Both the position numbers and the translations under genes were made by a program. From Pedobacter sp. (GTDB lineage Bacteria > Bacteroidota > Bacteroidia > Sphingobacteriales > Sphingobacteriaceae), in assembly GCA_004295885.1 (NCBI GenBank), contig SEDG01000014.1, positions 1 through 25,398 on the forward strand: 25,398 nt of DNA, written 5' to 3'. The stretch's first letter is position 1. Every line of letters begins with the position of its first letter. Of the stretch, positions 1-7,476 are shown in pieces. The notes beneath the pieces are model-generated. The model saw only the letters and a list, made by a program, of their open reading frames with translations, was not told the DNA's origin and did not search any database.

Positions 1-241
1 CCATCACTTCCTGCCTACCGCAGGCAGGCAAGTCCTCGGTCTCGTTCCTCAACCTTGCGGGCTTTCCGTTTTGTCGGGTCTAGTTTACCTAGGTTAACCT
101 AAGTAAATTAAACCTGACATGAGCGAGCACGAATTCCAATTTTTTCAATTGGGATGAGTAAAGCGGATGGCGGGGCTTTCGGTTCCGATGAAAAACTGAA
201 TTGTTTTTCTAGAACTAATTTGCTATACCAAACCTGCGAGG
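1..241. repeat. Non-coding region with a cluster of short palindromes
   Basis: No convincing reading frame is seen here. At least five separate inverted repeats can be read directly: 10-28 (CCTGCCT, 5-nt loop, AGGCAGG); 84-107, a near-perfect 24-bp palindrome centred on GTTAAC; 136-152 (CCAATT, 5-nt loop, AATTGG); 190-209 (GAAAAAC, 6-nt loop, GTTTTTC); and 231-243 (AACCT, GCG, AGGTT), which touches the stop codon of the hydrolase gene. Short palindromes like the first and last recur between genes in many Bacteroidota genomes, as I recall. The 190-209 hairpin could help end the minus-strand transcript, but it lacks a separate T-run beyond its own arm. Confidence 0.6.
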
Positions 242-1018
242 TTATTTCTTATTTCCAAACAACCAAGGCAATAAATCTGCTTCAGCAAAAGCACTATCCC
301 AACTATTATGGTTTGCTTTTGGGTAAATAGTGTACTTAGGTTCCTGACCTAATTTTCTCAGCTCTCTAAAAACGCTATAGGACAGTTGCGGGTTAACTAC
401 ATCATCTAATCCGCCATGGAAAATCCACATTGGAACATTTTTGTATTTTTTTGCATTGGCAATTTTATCGCCCCCGCAAATTGAAAACGCTGCGGCAAAA
501 GTTTTGGGTTTACGCCTTAAAATCTCGAAAGTCCCCATTCCGCCCATAGATAAACCACCTACATAAATTCTGCTTTTCTCCGCATACGTTTCATTAACAA
601 CTTTATCTGTTAATTTTAATAGCAAACTCATCGCCTTTGTTGCTTCGCCTCCTTTTTGAAAGGTAAAAAAGCGTTTAGTGTTAATTGTTTCAATTTCTAC
701 ATTAGACCAATAACTTTCTTCGGCACATTGTGGAAAAATAACAATTGAAGGGAAATTCTTTCTAAAACCATCAGTCAAGAACATTTTAGAGCCGTGAGTT
801 AATTGTTTCTCATTGTCATTCCCGCTTTCACCTCGGCCATGTAAAAAGAAAACCACAGGATACTGCTTGTTCGCATCGAAGTTTTCAGGATAAAGGATAC
901 GATACTTTAAGGTATCAATTCCCTGAATGAAATTCTCTTTTTTAAATTTTGATAAGTCTTGAGCAAATGCCGAAGAGATTATTATACAAAGAATAAGAAT
1001 TAGGGATGCTCTTTTCAT
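242..1018 (-). CDS. Secreted alpha/beta-hydrolase (putative esterase, dienelactone hydrolase/PHB depolymerase-like)
   Basis: 258 aa. Residues 1-19 form a Sec signal peptide ending SAFA before Q20, so the protein is exported to the periplasm or beyond. The rest is a single alpha/beta-hydrolase domain. Visible are the strand and oxyanion-hole region VVFFLHGRGESG (55-66), the nucleophile elbow GLSMGG with Ser157, the probable acid Asp205 in HGGLDDVV, and His237 in KANHNSWD. This order and spacing match the putative-esterase and polyhydroxybutyrate-depolymerase-like group often found beside sugar-degradation genes. The natural substrate cannot be read from the sequence. It lies downstream of the GH3 gene on the same strand, 127 bp away across a strong hairpin, so it may be the last gene of the locus or a separate unit. 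Deacylation of a substituted glucan would fit, but that is inference. Confidence 0.75.
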   Translation of the reverse strand: MKRASLILILCIIISSAFAQDLSKFKKENFIQGIDTLKYRILYPENFDANKQYPVVFFLHGRGESGNDNEKQLTHGSKMFLTDGFRKNFPSIVIFPQCAEESYWSNVEIETINTKRFFTFQKGGEATKAMSLLLKLTDKVVNETYAEKSRIYVGGLSMGGMGTFEILRRKPKTFAAAFSICGGDKIANAKKYKNVPMWIFHGGLDDVVNPQLSYSVFRELRKLGQEPKYTIYPKANHNSWDSAFAEADLLPWLFGNKK

Positions 1019-1064
1019 AATTTTTAAAAATAGATATAAAGATATTTATAAAAGAGGTGTCATC

Positions 1065-1128
1065 CTGAGCGTAGTCGAAGGAAGTTTGTGTTGCTTATAA
1101 TTAATTAAAAGTCTTCAACTACGCTCAG
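1065..1128 (-). terminator. Long hairpin at the 3' end of the glucan operon (recurrent intergenic palindrome type)
   Basis: Two 16-nt arms, CTGAGCGTAGTCGAAG (1065-1080) and CTTCAACTACGCTCAG (1113-1128), are complementary at 15 of 16 positions with a 32-nt AT-rich loop. On the minus-strand RNA the one odd pair is a G-U wobble, whereas on the plus-strand RNA it is a C-A mismatch, so the structure favours the minus-strand transcript that leaves the GH3 gene. The CTGAGCGTAGTCGAAG string is, from memory, a very common intergenic element in Bacteroidota. It may end or stabilise the upstream operon mRNA. There is no clean T-run, so simple intrinsic termination is uncertain. Confidence 0.55.
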
Positions 1129-1145
1129 ACAGACAATTTGTAACT

Positions 1146-3446
1146 TTACTTTACTAGTTTAAAATTAGCTTCCTTAACATCCCTTGAATTCGTGCCAACA
1201 AACACTTTAAAATCTCCAGGTTCTGCCACAAATTTAAGATCGCTATTGTAAAATTTCAAAGTTTCTTCATTTAAAGTGAAGGTTGCCGTTTTGCTTTCAC
1301 CTGGTTTTAAGGAAATTTTTAAAAATCCTTTTAGCTCCTTAACGGGTCTAGTGATAGAACCCACCAAATCTCTAGTGTACATTTGTACCACTTCTTCTCC
1401 CTCGAACTTGCTAGTATTGGTTACCGTTACTGTTGCCGTAATTTGTTGTTTAGGTTTTAATGTATTAGAACTCAATTTAATATCACTATAACTAAAAGTA
1501 GCATAACTTAATCCGAAACCAAATGGATATAATGGGTCATTACTTACATCTAAATAATTGGAACGGAATTTCTCGAACCATTTTCCATCTGCCAATGGGC
1601 GACCAGTATTTTTATGAGCGTAATAAAGAGGGATTTGACCAACATTCTGAGGGAAAGTGGTGCTTAATTTTCCTGAAGGATTTACATCACCAAATAAAAC
1701 ATCAGCAATAGCATTTCCAGCTTCGCTACCAGGAAACCAAACACTTAAAATGGCTGGAATATTTTCTTGCTCCCATTTTAAGGCTAAAGGACGACCAGTA
1801 AATAACACTAACACTATTGGTTTACCAGTGTTAGCTAGTTCTTTTAACAAGTTTTTTTGTGTTTCTGGAATTTCAATGTTAGAAACACTGCTGCTTTCTC
1901 CACTAAACTCAGAACCTTCGCCCATTACAGCTACAATTACATCAGATTTTTTTGCAACATCCAAAGCTTCCTTAATCATATCAGCTTCTGAACGAGAATC
2001 ATGTTTATAGGTAGGATTATGAACATTTACATAACGATGTTCTAATGCAGAATCTGCTAAAAAGTTAGAACCTCTGGCCATTAATACTTTTGCATTCGTT
2101 CCCAGCGCATTTTTTAAGCCTTGTAAAACTGTTACAGATCTATCTAATAATGCTGCAACACTCCAAGTACCGTACATATTAGCTGTATTATCTGCTAATG
2201 GACCGATTAATCCAATGGTTCCTGATTTTTTTAATGGTAATACGTTGTTGTTGTTTTTAAGCAGCACAAAACTTTTGGCTGCTATATTCCTTGCTACAGC
2301 ACGATTTTCTGGCGTGAAAACTTCTTTTTCTGCTCTAGTGACATCACAAAATTTATAAGGATCTGTGAATAAGCCCAACTTGTATTTTGCCTCTAAAATT
2401 AAGCGACAAGCATTATTAATTTGAGCGATGGTCACTTTTTTCTCTGCCAATGATTTTTTAAGTGTTCCTAAAAAGCCATTTCCAACCATATCCATATCAA
2501 TACCAGCATTTAATGCTAGAGCAGAAACAGCTTGTAAATCTCCCATTCCGTGTTCAATCATTTCAGGAATACCAGTATAGTCAGTTACAACAAAACCTTT
2601 AAAACCCCATTGGTTTCTTAATACATCGGTCATCAACCATTTGCTGCCCGTTGCTGGAATTCCCTCTACTTCATTAAAAGATGCCATGATACTTGCAGAA
2701 CCAGCATCAACAGCAGCTTTGTAAGGAGGCAGGTACTCGTTGTACATTCTTACACGGCTCATATCAACTGTGTTATAATCTCTGCCAGCTTCTGCTGCTC
2801 CATAAAGCGCATAGTGTTTAACACAAGCTAGAATTTCATTGTTCGCTTGCAGCCTACCTTGATAACCCGTTACCATTGCTTTTGCAATCTGCGAACCTAA
2901 GTATGGGTCTTCACCACTACCTTCAGAAACGCGTCCCCAACGCGGGTCTCTAGAAATATCCACCATAGGTGAAAAGGTCCAATTAATTCCGCTTGCACTT
3001 GCTTCTATTGCGGCTATTCTTGCTGATTTTTTTACAGCGTCCATATCCCAAGTACAACTCATACCTAAAGGGATTGGAAATACTGTGTTGTAGCCATGAA
3101 TTACATCCATCCCAAAAAGCAACGGAATTTTTAAGCGACTATTTTCTACTGCAATTTTCTGAACGTCTCTGATTTTATCTACACCTTTTATGTTAAATAG
3201 CCCTCCAACTTGGCCAGCCTTAATGTTTTTGCTGATATCTGAACTATTTGCCTGACCAGTTGTAATATCTCCTGAGCTAGGTAAATTCAATTGTCCAATC
3301 TTTTCGTCAACTGTCATTTTAGACATTAGATTGCTAATGAAATTATCCATTTTTTGCGTTGCAGGGTTAACAGTTTTTTTCTGTTGTGCAAAGCTTGACG
3401 AATAGGAGAGTGCTAGTAAAATAATTAGGAGTTTGATTTGTTTCAT
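1146..3446 (-). CDS. Glycoside hydrolase family 3 beta-glucosidase (BglX-like)
   Basis: 766 aa from the chosen start. An upstream ATG at 3491 would add 15 residues, overlap the preceding gene and displace the signal peptide, so the start at 3446 is preferred. Residues 1-20 are a signal peptide (SSFA before QQ), which suggests a periplasmic enzyme. GH3 N-terminal TIM-barrel ~35-360, alpha/beta sandwich ~390-600, fibronectin III-like domain ~670-760. Probable nucleophile is Asp289 in GFVVTDY; probable acid/base is Glu517 in FSGESSS. KHY at 210-212 and the DPRWGR motif are intact. Length is normal for the family. With the adjacent GH144 genes the likely role is releasing glucose from sophoro-oligosaccharides (beta-1,2-linked); a related Bacteroides thetaiotaomicron GH3 prefers sophorose, as I recall. 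Last enzyme of the susC-to-GH3 run, 22 bp after the upstream gene. Confidence 0.88.
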   Translation of the reverse strand: MKQIKLLIILLALSYSSSFAQQKKTVNPATQKMDNFISNLMSKMTVDEKIGQLNLPSSGDITTGQANSSDISKNIKAGQVGGLFNIKGVDKIRDVQKIAVENSRLKIPLLFGMDVIHGYNTVFPIPLGMSCTWDMDAVKKSARIAAIEASASGINWTFSPMVDISRDPRWGRVSEGSGEDPYLGSQIAKAMVTGYQGRLQANNEILACVKHYALYGAAEAGRDYNTVDMSRVRMYNEYLPPYKAAVDAGSASIMASFNEVEGIPATGSKWLMTDVLRNQWGFKGFVVTDYTGIPEMIEHGMGDLQAVSALALNAGIDMDMVGNGFLGTLKKSLAEKKVTIAQINNACRLILEAKYKLGLFTDPYKFCDVTRAEKEVFTPENRAVARNIAAKSFVLLKNNNNVLPLKKSGTIGLIGPLADNTANMYGTWSVAALLDRSVTVLQGLKNALGTNAKVLMARGSNFLADSALEHRYVNVHNPTYKHDSRSEADMIKEALDVAKKSDVIVAVMGEGSEFSGESSSVSNIEIPETQKNLLKELANTGKPIVLVLFTGRPLALKWEQENIPAILSVWFPGSEAGNAIADVLFGDVNPSGKLSTTFPQNVGQIPLYYAHKNTGRPLADGKWFEKFRSNYLDVSNDPLYPFGFGLSYATFSYSDIKLSSNTLKPKQQITATVTVTNTSKFEGEEVVQMYTRDLVGSITRPVKELKGFLKISLKPGESKTATFTLNEETLKFYNSDLKFVAEPGDFKVFVGTNSRDVKEANFKLVK

Positions 3447-3468
3447 TTTATATGTGTTTTCTGTGTTG

Positions 3469-4800
3469 TTATTTTTTGTAGGTAAAACCAAGTTTATCTA
3501 AACCATTTTGGATTTCTGGCGCACTCATAAATAAATCCCATATTAAGCCTGTTCTTCCGTTCTCTATCATCACCACTATCGGCCCCTGATCTATGCCTAT
3601 ATAGCGTTTTGGAAACCAATTATCTGTTTCGCTGTAAGCATCATAAAACCCAAATTCTCCCCAGACTTTGTCTGCCATATTTTCATATAGGTTTCTAATC
3701 ACTTGCATACTTTCTTTGGGCGTGTAAGGGTAAGAAGAGAGCGCTGCAGTTGGACTAATAACTCCGAAGTCCTCATTAGGCATATGCGCTGCATAACCTT
3801 TTACAGAATAACTGGCAGTTAAACCCCATGAGTTTGCACCATAGCCTTTAAAGCCTTTTGGATTAGCAATAGCGTAGTCGTAATTTATTAAAGTATGATT
3901 TTTATTCTCTTCCCAATAATCGGCATATTTATCTTTTAATCCTTTAGGATTTAGAGCCAAGTAAGAATAATGTGCCCAAAAAAGGGGCCCGACACTCTGT
4001 CCAACGACATTATGTTTTAACTTAATGGGATGAACATACATAGAAAAACTAGTATTTATTGCGCCACCTTTGGCCCAACCCTCATGGTAAACTTCTGCAG
4101 GAACGCCGTGAGTAGGAGAGCAGGCAGCCAACACATAGGTAATCAAACACTCATTATAACCGGTAATAGCGAAATTCATTTTCCAACCAGAAACGGGCGA
4201 CCAGTGCCAATACAAAACATTTTGATCATTTTGCCTGTAAAAATTCCAATCTATTCCTTTCCAAAGTTCATCAGCTTTTTTAGCTAAATCTTTTTCTTCG
4301 GCATTACCATTTGCATAATACTGTCGTACACAAATTAAAGCTTGAGCAAGAAAAGAAGTTTCAACCAAATCTCCAGCATCATCATTTTTTCCGAAGGGTT
4401 TTGGTTTACCACTTGGTAACATCCAATGTGGCCAAGCCCCATGAAACCTATCCGCTTTTGCCAAAAAATCTAAGCCCTTTTTTAAGTGCTCGTAACCTTG
4501 TTTTTTGGTAATAAATTTACGTTCAATAGCTACAATAGTTCCCATTATACCAAAACCACTTGCGCCAGTGGCAATAATATCCTTATCATTTTGAGGGTAA
4601 ACATTATCGCTATGATAGCGCTCTTTAGAAAGTCCTGAAATAGGTTCGGCACCTTCGTAAAAATACTTGTAAGTTTGTTTTTGAACTAAAGTAAGTAGTT
4701 GGTCATCACTCAATTCTTTCTGAGTTCCAACTTTGCTTTTTTGCTGTGTACTACAGCTGCTCAGTATAACGAATAAGATAAGGGTATATAAAAGTCTCAT
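3469..4800 (-). CDS. GH144-type endo-beta-1,2-glucanase lipoprotein (glycoamylase-family fold), copy 1
   Basis: 443 aa. Lipoprotein signal with lipobox LSSC, Cys16. The mature protein is essentially one (alpha/alpha)6-barrel domain of the Pfam 'Glycoamylase' family, now GH144. Acidic motifs expected in the active site are present: NDDAGDLVET (139-148, with Asp140, Asp144 and Glu147) and GYNE with Glu217. These sit 5-6 residues from the positions I remember as essential in the Chitinophaga endo-beta-1,2-glucanase. Typical repeated motifs LYWHWSP and ASGFG are also present. Expected reaction: internal cleavage of beta-1,2-glucan to sophoro-oligosaccharides at the outer membrane or in the periplasm. 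It has a paralogue immediately upstream (10-bp gap) and GH3 immediately downstream. The 'glucoamylase' label given to such proteins does not imply starch as substrate. Confidence 0.82.
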   Translation of the reverse strand: MRLLYTLILFVILSSCSTQQKSKVGTQKELSDDQLLTLVQKQTYKYFYEGAEPISGLSKERYHSDNVYPQNDKDIIATGASGFGIMGTIVAIERKFITKKQGYEHLKKGLDFLAKADRFHGAWPHWMLPSGKPKPFGKNDDAGDLVETSFLAQALICVRQYYANGNAEEKDLAKKADELWKGIDWNFYRQNDQNVLYWHWSPVSGWKMNFAITGYNECLITYVLAACSPTHGVPAEVYHEGWAKGGAINTSFSMYVHPIKLKHNVVGQSVGPLFWAHYSYLALNPKGLKDKYADYWEENKNHTLINYDYAIANPKGFKGYGANSWGLTASYSVKGYAAHMPNEDFGVISPTAALSSYPYTPKESMQVIRNLYENMADKVWGEFGFYDAYSETDNWFPKRYIGIDQGPIVVMIENGRTGLIWDLFMSAPEIQNGLDKLGFTYKK

Positions 4801-4810
4801 TTGTATGTTA

Positions 4811-6496
4811 TTATAGGTTAGGACTGCTAAAGCCTAAATTTTTCATTCCAGTTTTAATTTCTGGGGCACTCATGAATAAATTCCAAAGTAACTTACTGCG
4901 ATGATTTTCTATCATCACAATGATTGGTCCTTGGTCAATTGCTAAGGTGGAGGTAGCAAACCATGGATCACTTAATTTGAATGCATCAACAAAGCCGTAA
5001 TCCGACCATATTTTGTCTCCTAGTTTGTAATAGAAAAACTTAAGTGCCGCCATAGACTCGTTAGGTGTATAGGGAAAAGATGACAAAGCTGCAGTAGGCG
5101 CAATTACGCCTAAATCATTTGTCGGGGAACTTGCAGCATATCCATTAGGAATATCACTAGCTGTTAAACCCCAGCATTCGGGGCCGTAGCCAACTTGTTT
5201 AGCAGGATTAGCTACACAATAATTATAGTTGATTTGTGTGTGAGCTTTAGTCTGTGTCTCATAATTTGCGTAAGCATCTACCAAACCAAAAGGATTTACA
5301 CCTAAAAAGGTATAGTGCTCTAAAAATAAAGGGCCACCATTGGCAGCACCCAGCGGCAGTTGTACACCGTAATAAGAATTTCCATTTTTCATTGCACCAC
5401 TTCTTGCCCAGCCTAAATCATAAACAGATTTAGGTATTGAATAAGTTGGAGATGCCGCTGCCAATATATATGTATTTAGTGCTTCGTTCCAGCCTTGTAG
5501 GGGTAAATTTAGGTCCCAATTATAATTAGGACTCCAATGCCAGTACAAAACATTGCTACCATCTTTTCTAAACCATGACCACTCAACGCCGTTGTAAATT
5601 GAAGTGATATCTGCTCTAAGTGTGATTTCCGCGGCATCGGAACCTGTGAAATATTGACGAGCAGTAATTAAACCTTGCATTAGGTATGAGGTTTCTACTA
5701 AATCTGCTCCATTATCTTTAGTACTAAACGGAATTGTTGCTCCAGTTACTCCATTTAACCAATGAGGATAGGCACCATGATATCTGGTAACATTGTTCTT
5801 TAGAAAACTTACAATTTTTTGCATCCTTGCTAAGCCTTCTGCTCTTGTAATAAAGTTTCTGCTGATACCGGTAACAATTGCCATCGCACCAAAACCAGAA
5901 CCACCTGTAGTCACGATATCCCCAGATGTATTTCTTTCTCTTGCTAAACCACTTGTTGGATGCCCAAAATCCCAGAAATATTTAAAGGTTTGCCGCTGTA
6001 CGAGGGTTAAAAGTTCATCATCAGTAATGCGAGCAAATTTATCACTAGTATCTAACCCAGAGATTAAGGTAATATTAACTGGGTTGATAAGACTTCCTCC
6101 TCCAGAAGATTTTAAATTATTGGATATGCTTAGCGTATAGCTGGTGTATGATTTAAAATCACTTTGTGGTGTGATGATGACAATTTTGTTTCCATCTTGA
6201 TAAGTTATCGACAACGGCATCGTGTTTCCAGAAGCATCCTTCAAGGAAATACCGCTTGAAACTGTAGCAGTATTTATTCCTTCAGTAAAAGTAAATTTGA
6301 TGATAGGTTTTAGGTTTGCCACATTGTATTTGAGCGTACCGTTATAAACATCGTTTACCGTAAACGATAATGAAGTATCACTGTTCGGGGCAGAATCAGT
6401 TTTACTTTTCTTACAGCCTATGCCAAAAAACAACAAAGAAAAAGCCAACAAAGTAGCGGCAAATTTTGAGTGCGCTTTGATATAGTTAAACTGCAT
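4811..6496 (-). CDS. GH144-type endo-beta-1,2-glucanase lipoprotein with N-terminal Ig-like domain, copy 2
   Basis: 561 aa from the ATG at 6496. A start at 6523 is possible but puts nine polar residues before the signal and lies inside a hairpin. Lipobox FGIGC, Cys28. Residues ~40-147 look like a bacterial Ig-like (Big_5/SbsA type) domain, with the typical pattern of function-term strands ending in TSYTLSISNNLKSSGGG. Residues ~158-561 are a full GH144 domain, clearly paralogous to the neighbouring gene: ITDDELLTLVQRQTFKYF, GADLVET with Glu268, and GWNE with Glu338. The Ig-like extension may hold the catalytic domain away from the membrane, suggesting a surface-exposed endo-enzyme working on the intact polymer while the shorter copy handles fragments. 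That division of labour is inference. Confidence 0.82.
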   Translation of the reverse strand: MQFNYIKAHSKFAATLLAFSLLFFGIGCKKSKTDSAPNSDTSLSFTVNDVYNGTLKYNVANLKPIIKFTFTEGINTATVSSGISLKDASGNTMPLSITYQDGNKIVIITPQSDFKSYTSYTLSISNNLKSSGGGSLINPVNITLISGLDTSDKFARITDDELLTLVQRQTFKYFWDFGHPTSGLARERNTSGDIVTTGGSGFGAMAIVTGISRNFITRAEGLARMQKIVSFLKNNVTRYHGAYPHWLNGVTGATIPFSTKDNGADLVETSYLMQGLITARQYFTGSDAAEITLRADITSIYNGVEWSWFRKDGSNVLYWHWSPNYNWDLNLPLQGWNEALNTYILAAASPTYSIPKSVYDLGWARSGAMKNGNSYYGVQLPLGAANGGPLFLEHYTFLGVNPFGLVDAYANYETQTKAHTQINYNYCVANPAKQVGYGPECWGLTASDIPNGYAASSPTNDLGVIAPTAALSSFPYTPNESMAALKFFYYKLGDKIWSDYGFVDAFKLSDPWFATSTLAIDQGPIIVMIENHRSKLLWNLFMSAPEIKTGMKNLGFSSPNL

Positions 6497-6522
6497 AGAA
6501 ACGGTTTGGGTTTTATTAAACA

Positions 6523-6546
6523 CAGTACTGCTGATTTGCAGTACTG
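6523..6546 (-). promoter_or_regulatory. Intra-operon hairpin between the LamG lipoprotein and GH144 genes
   Basis: A perfect 9-bp stem, CAGTACTGC (6523-6531) and GCAGTACTG (6538-6546), with a 6-nt loop. It lies in the 61-bp gap after the LamG-fold lipoprotein gene and before the second GH144 gene. Each arm contains CAGTACTG, itself a perfect palindrome. On the minus-strand RNA the stem is followed by GTGTTTAATAAAACC, only weakly T-rich, so partial termination or a 3'-end stability element for the susCD-lamG part is more likely than full termination. Confidence 0.45.
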
Positions 6547-6557
6547 CGTTCTGAAAT

Positions 6558-7460
6558 TTATTTACCAGCTATACCTAGGTTATACAGAGTAGATATGTAA
6601 GCCTGTGGAAGGTTTGTGTTGAATATTCTAACCTCATCAATTGAGCCTGTCATTGCGCCGAAATTTGTATCTGCATTTACAGACTTGCCAGGAATTAGGT
6701 TGTAATTTGCACCCATAATTATTTCATTAGGCTCAAATGAATTGAAAAGGTTGTTGCCAGTGCCCCTGCTTGGGTAATTGCCTACTTTTATAGCGTTTGC
6801 CCAGATGTCAAATATTCCCGAAGCACCGTCATAAGTAATCACCAAATGCACCCATTTATTTGCGCCAATTTTTGGCGATAGATTAGTAGCGCCGTAGTTA
6901 TTGATGTTGTCTTGTTGACCACCAGATAATGTTGTAAAATAAGGGTGAATTTGAATATAATCAGTGTTAGAAGCGGGATTAGCATTGGTTTCTAAAATAA
7001 AATCAAAATTGCCATTAAATAATCCTGGCCTAGCTATTTGAAAAAGCATCGTTTTTTTAGAACCATTATTTAAAATTTGCACCCATTCACTTATGGTAAA
7101 ACTTTTTAAGGCAGCAGTTTTAAACGCATCAAACTGTTTGCCGTAGTACAGGTAGCCTGAATTTAAAGCCAAGGCTTGTCCCTTAATTCCCGCTGCGATA
7201 AAGGTATCATTTAACGTAGATGTAGGAGCTGAGTTGGTTTTGATCTCATTTTTTGTTCCGTCGAAAGACCAATAAGCCACCAAATTTTTCGCATAAATTT
7301 CATCCGATGAGCTAAACCCATCTATTTTACCAACATAGCTCGTTGGATCAACATCAGGCAAATCATTTGGATTTCCGTCTTTTTTACAAGACGAGAAAAT
7401 AGCAGTAGCTAGCACTAAACTAAGCACACAGCCTTTTGTATGTAATTTTGAAAATTTCAT
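6558..7460 (-). CDS. LamG/concanavalin A-like fold lipoprotein, candidate surface glycan-binding protein
   Basis: 300 aa. Lipoprotein signal with lipobox FSSC, Cys25. Residues ~57-297 form one Laminin_G_3/concanavalin A-like jelly roll: AYWSFDGTKNE near the start, the core KSFTISEWVQI, the WVHLVITYDG strand (about 208-217), and GSIDEVRIFNTNL near the end. No glycosidase catalytic motif is apparent. In a susC-susD locus this position, directly after susD, is usually taken by a SusE/SusF-like surface glycan-binding lipoprotein, so that role is inferred. Gap to susD is 16 bp, consistent with one transcript. It could alternatively be an enzyme of an unrecognised GH16-like type. Confidence 0.7.
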   Translation of the reverse strand: MKFSKLHTKGCVLSLVLATAIFSSCKKDGNPNDLPDVDPTSYVGKIDGFSSSDEIYAKNLVAYWSFDGTKNEIKTNSAPTSTLNDTFIAAGIKGQALALNSGYLYYGKQFDAFKTAALKSFTISEWVQILNNGSKKTMLFQIARPGLFNGNFDFILETNANPASNTDYIQIHPYFTTLSGGQQDNINNYGATNLSPKIGANKWVHLVITYDGASGIFDIWANAIKVGNYPSRGTGNNLFNSFEPNEIIMGANYNLIPGKSVNADTNFGAMTGSIDEVRIFNTNLPQAYISTLYNLGIAGK

Positions 7461-7476
7461 TTTTATAATTTAAAAA

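Noticed and set aside
3447..3491. Upstream start of the GH3 gene at 3491
   Set aside because: It would overlap the preceding gene and place a polar stretch ahead of an otherwise perfect signal peptide.
3469..6496. Starch-degrading glucoamylase function for the two lipoproteins
   Set aside because: They belong to the GH144 'Glycoamylase' fold, not GH15, and there is no other starch-related gene in the locus.
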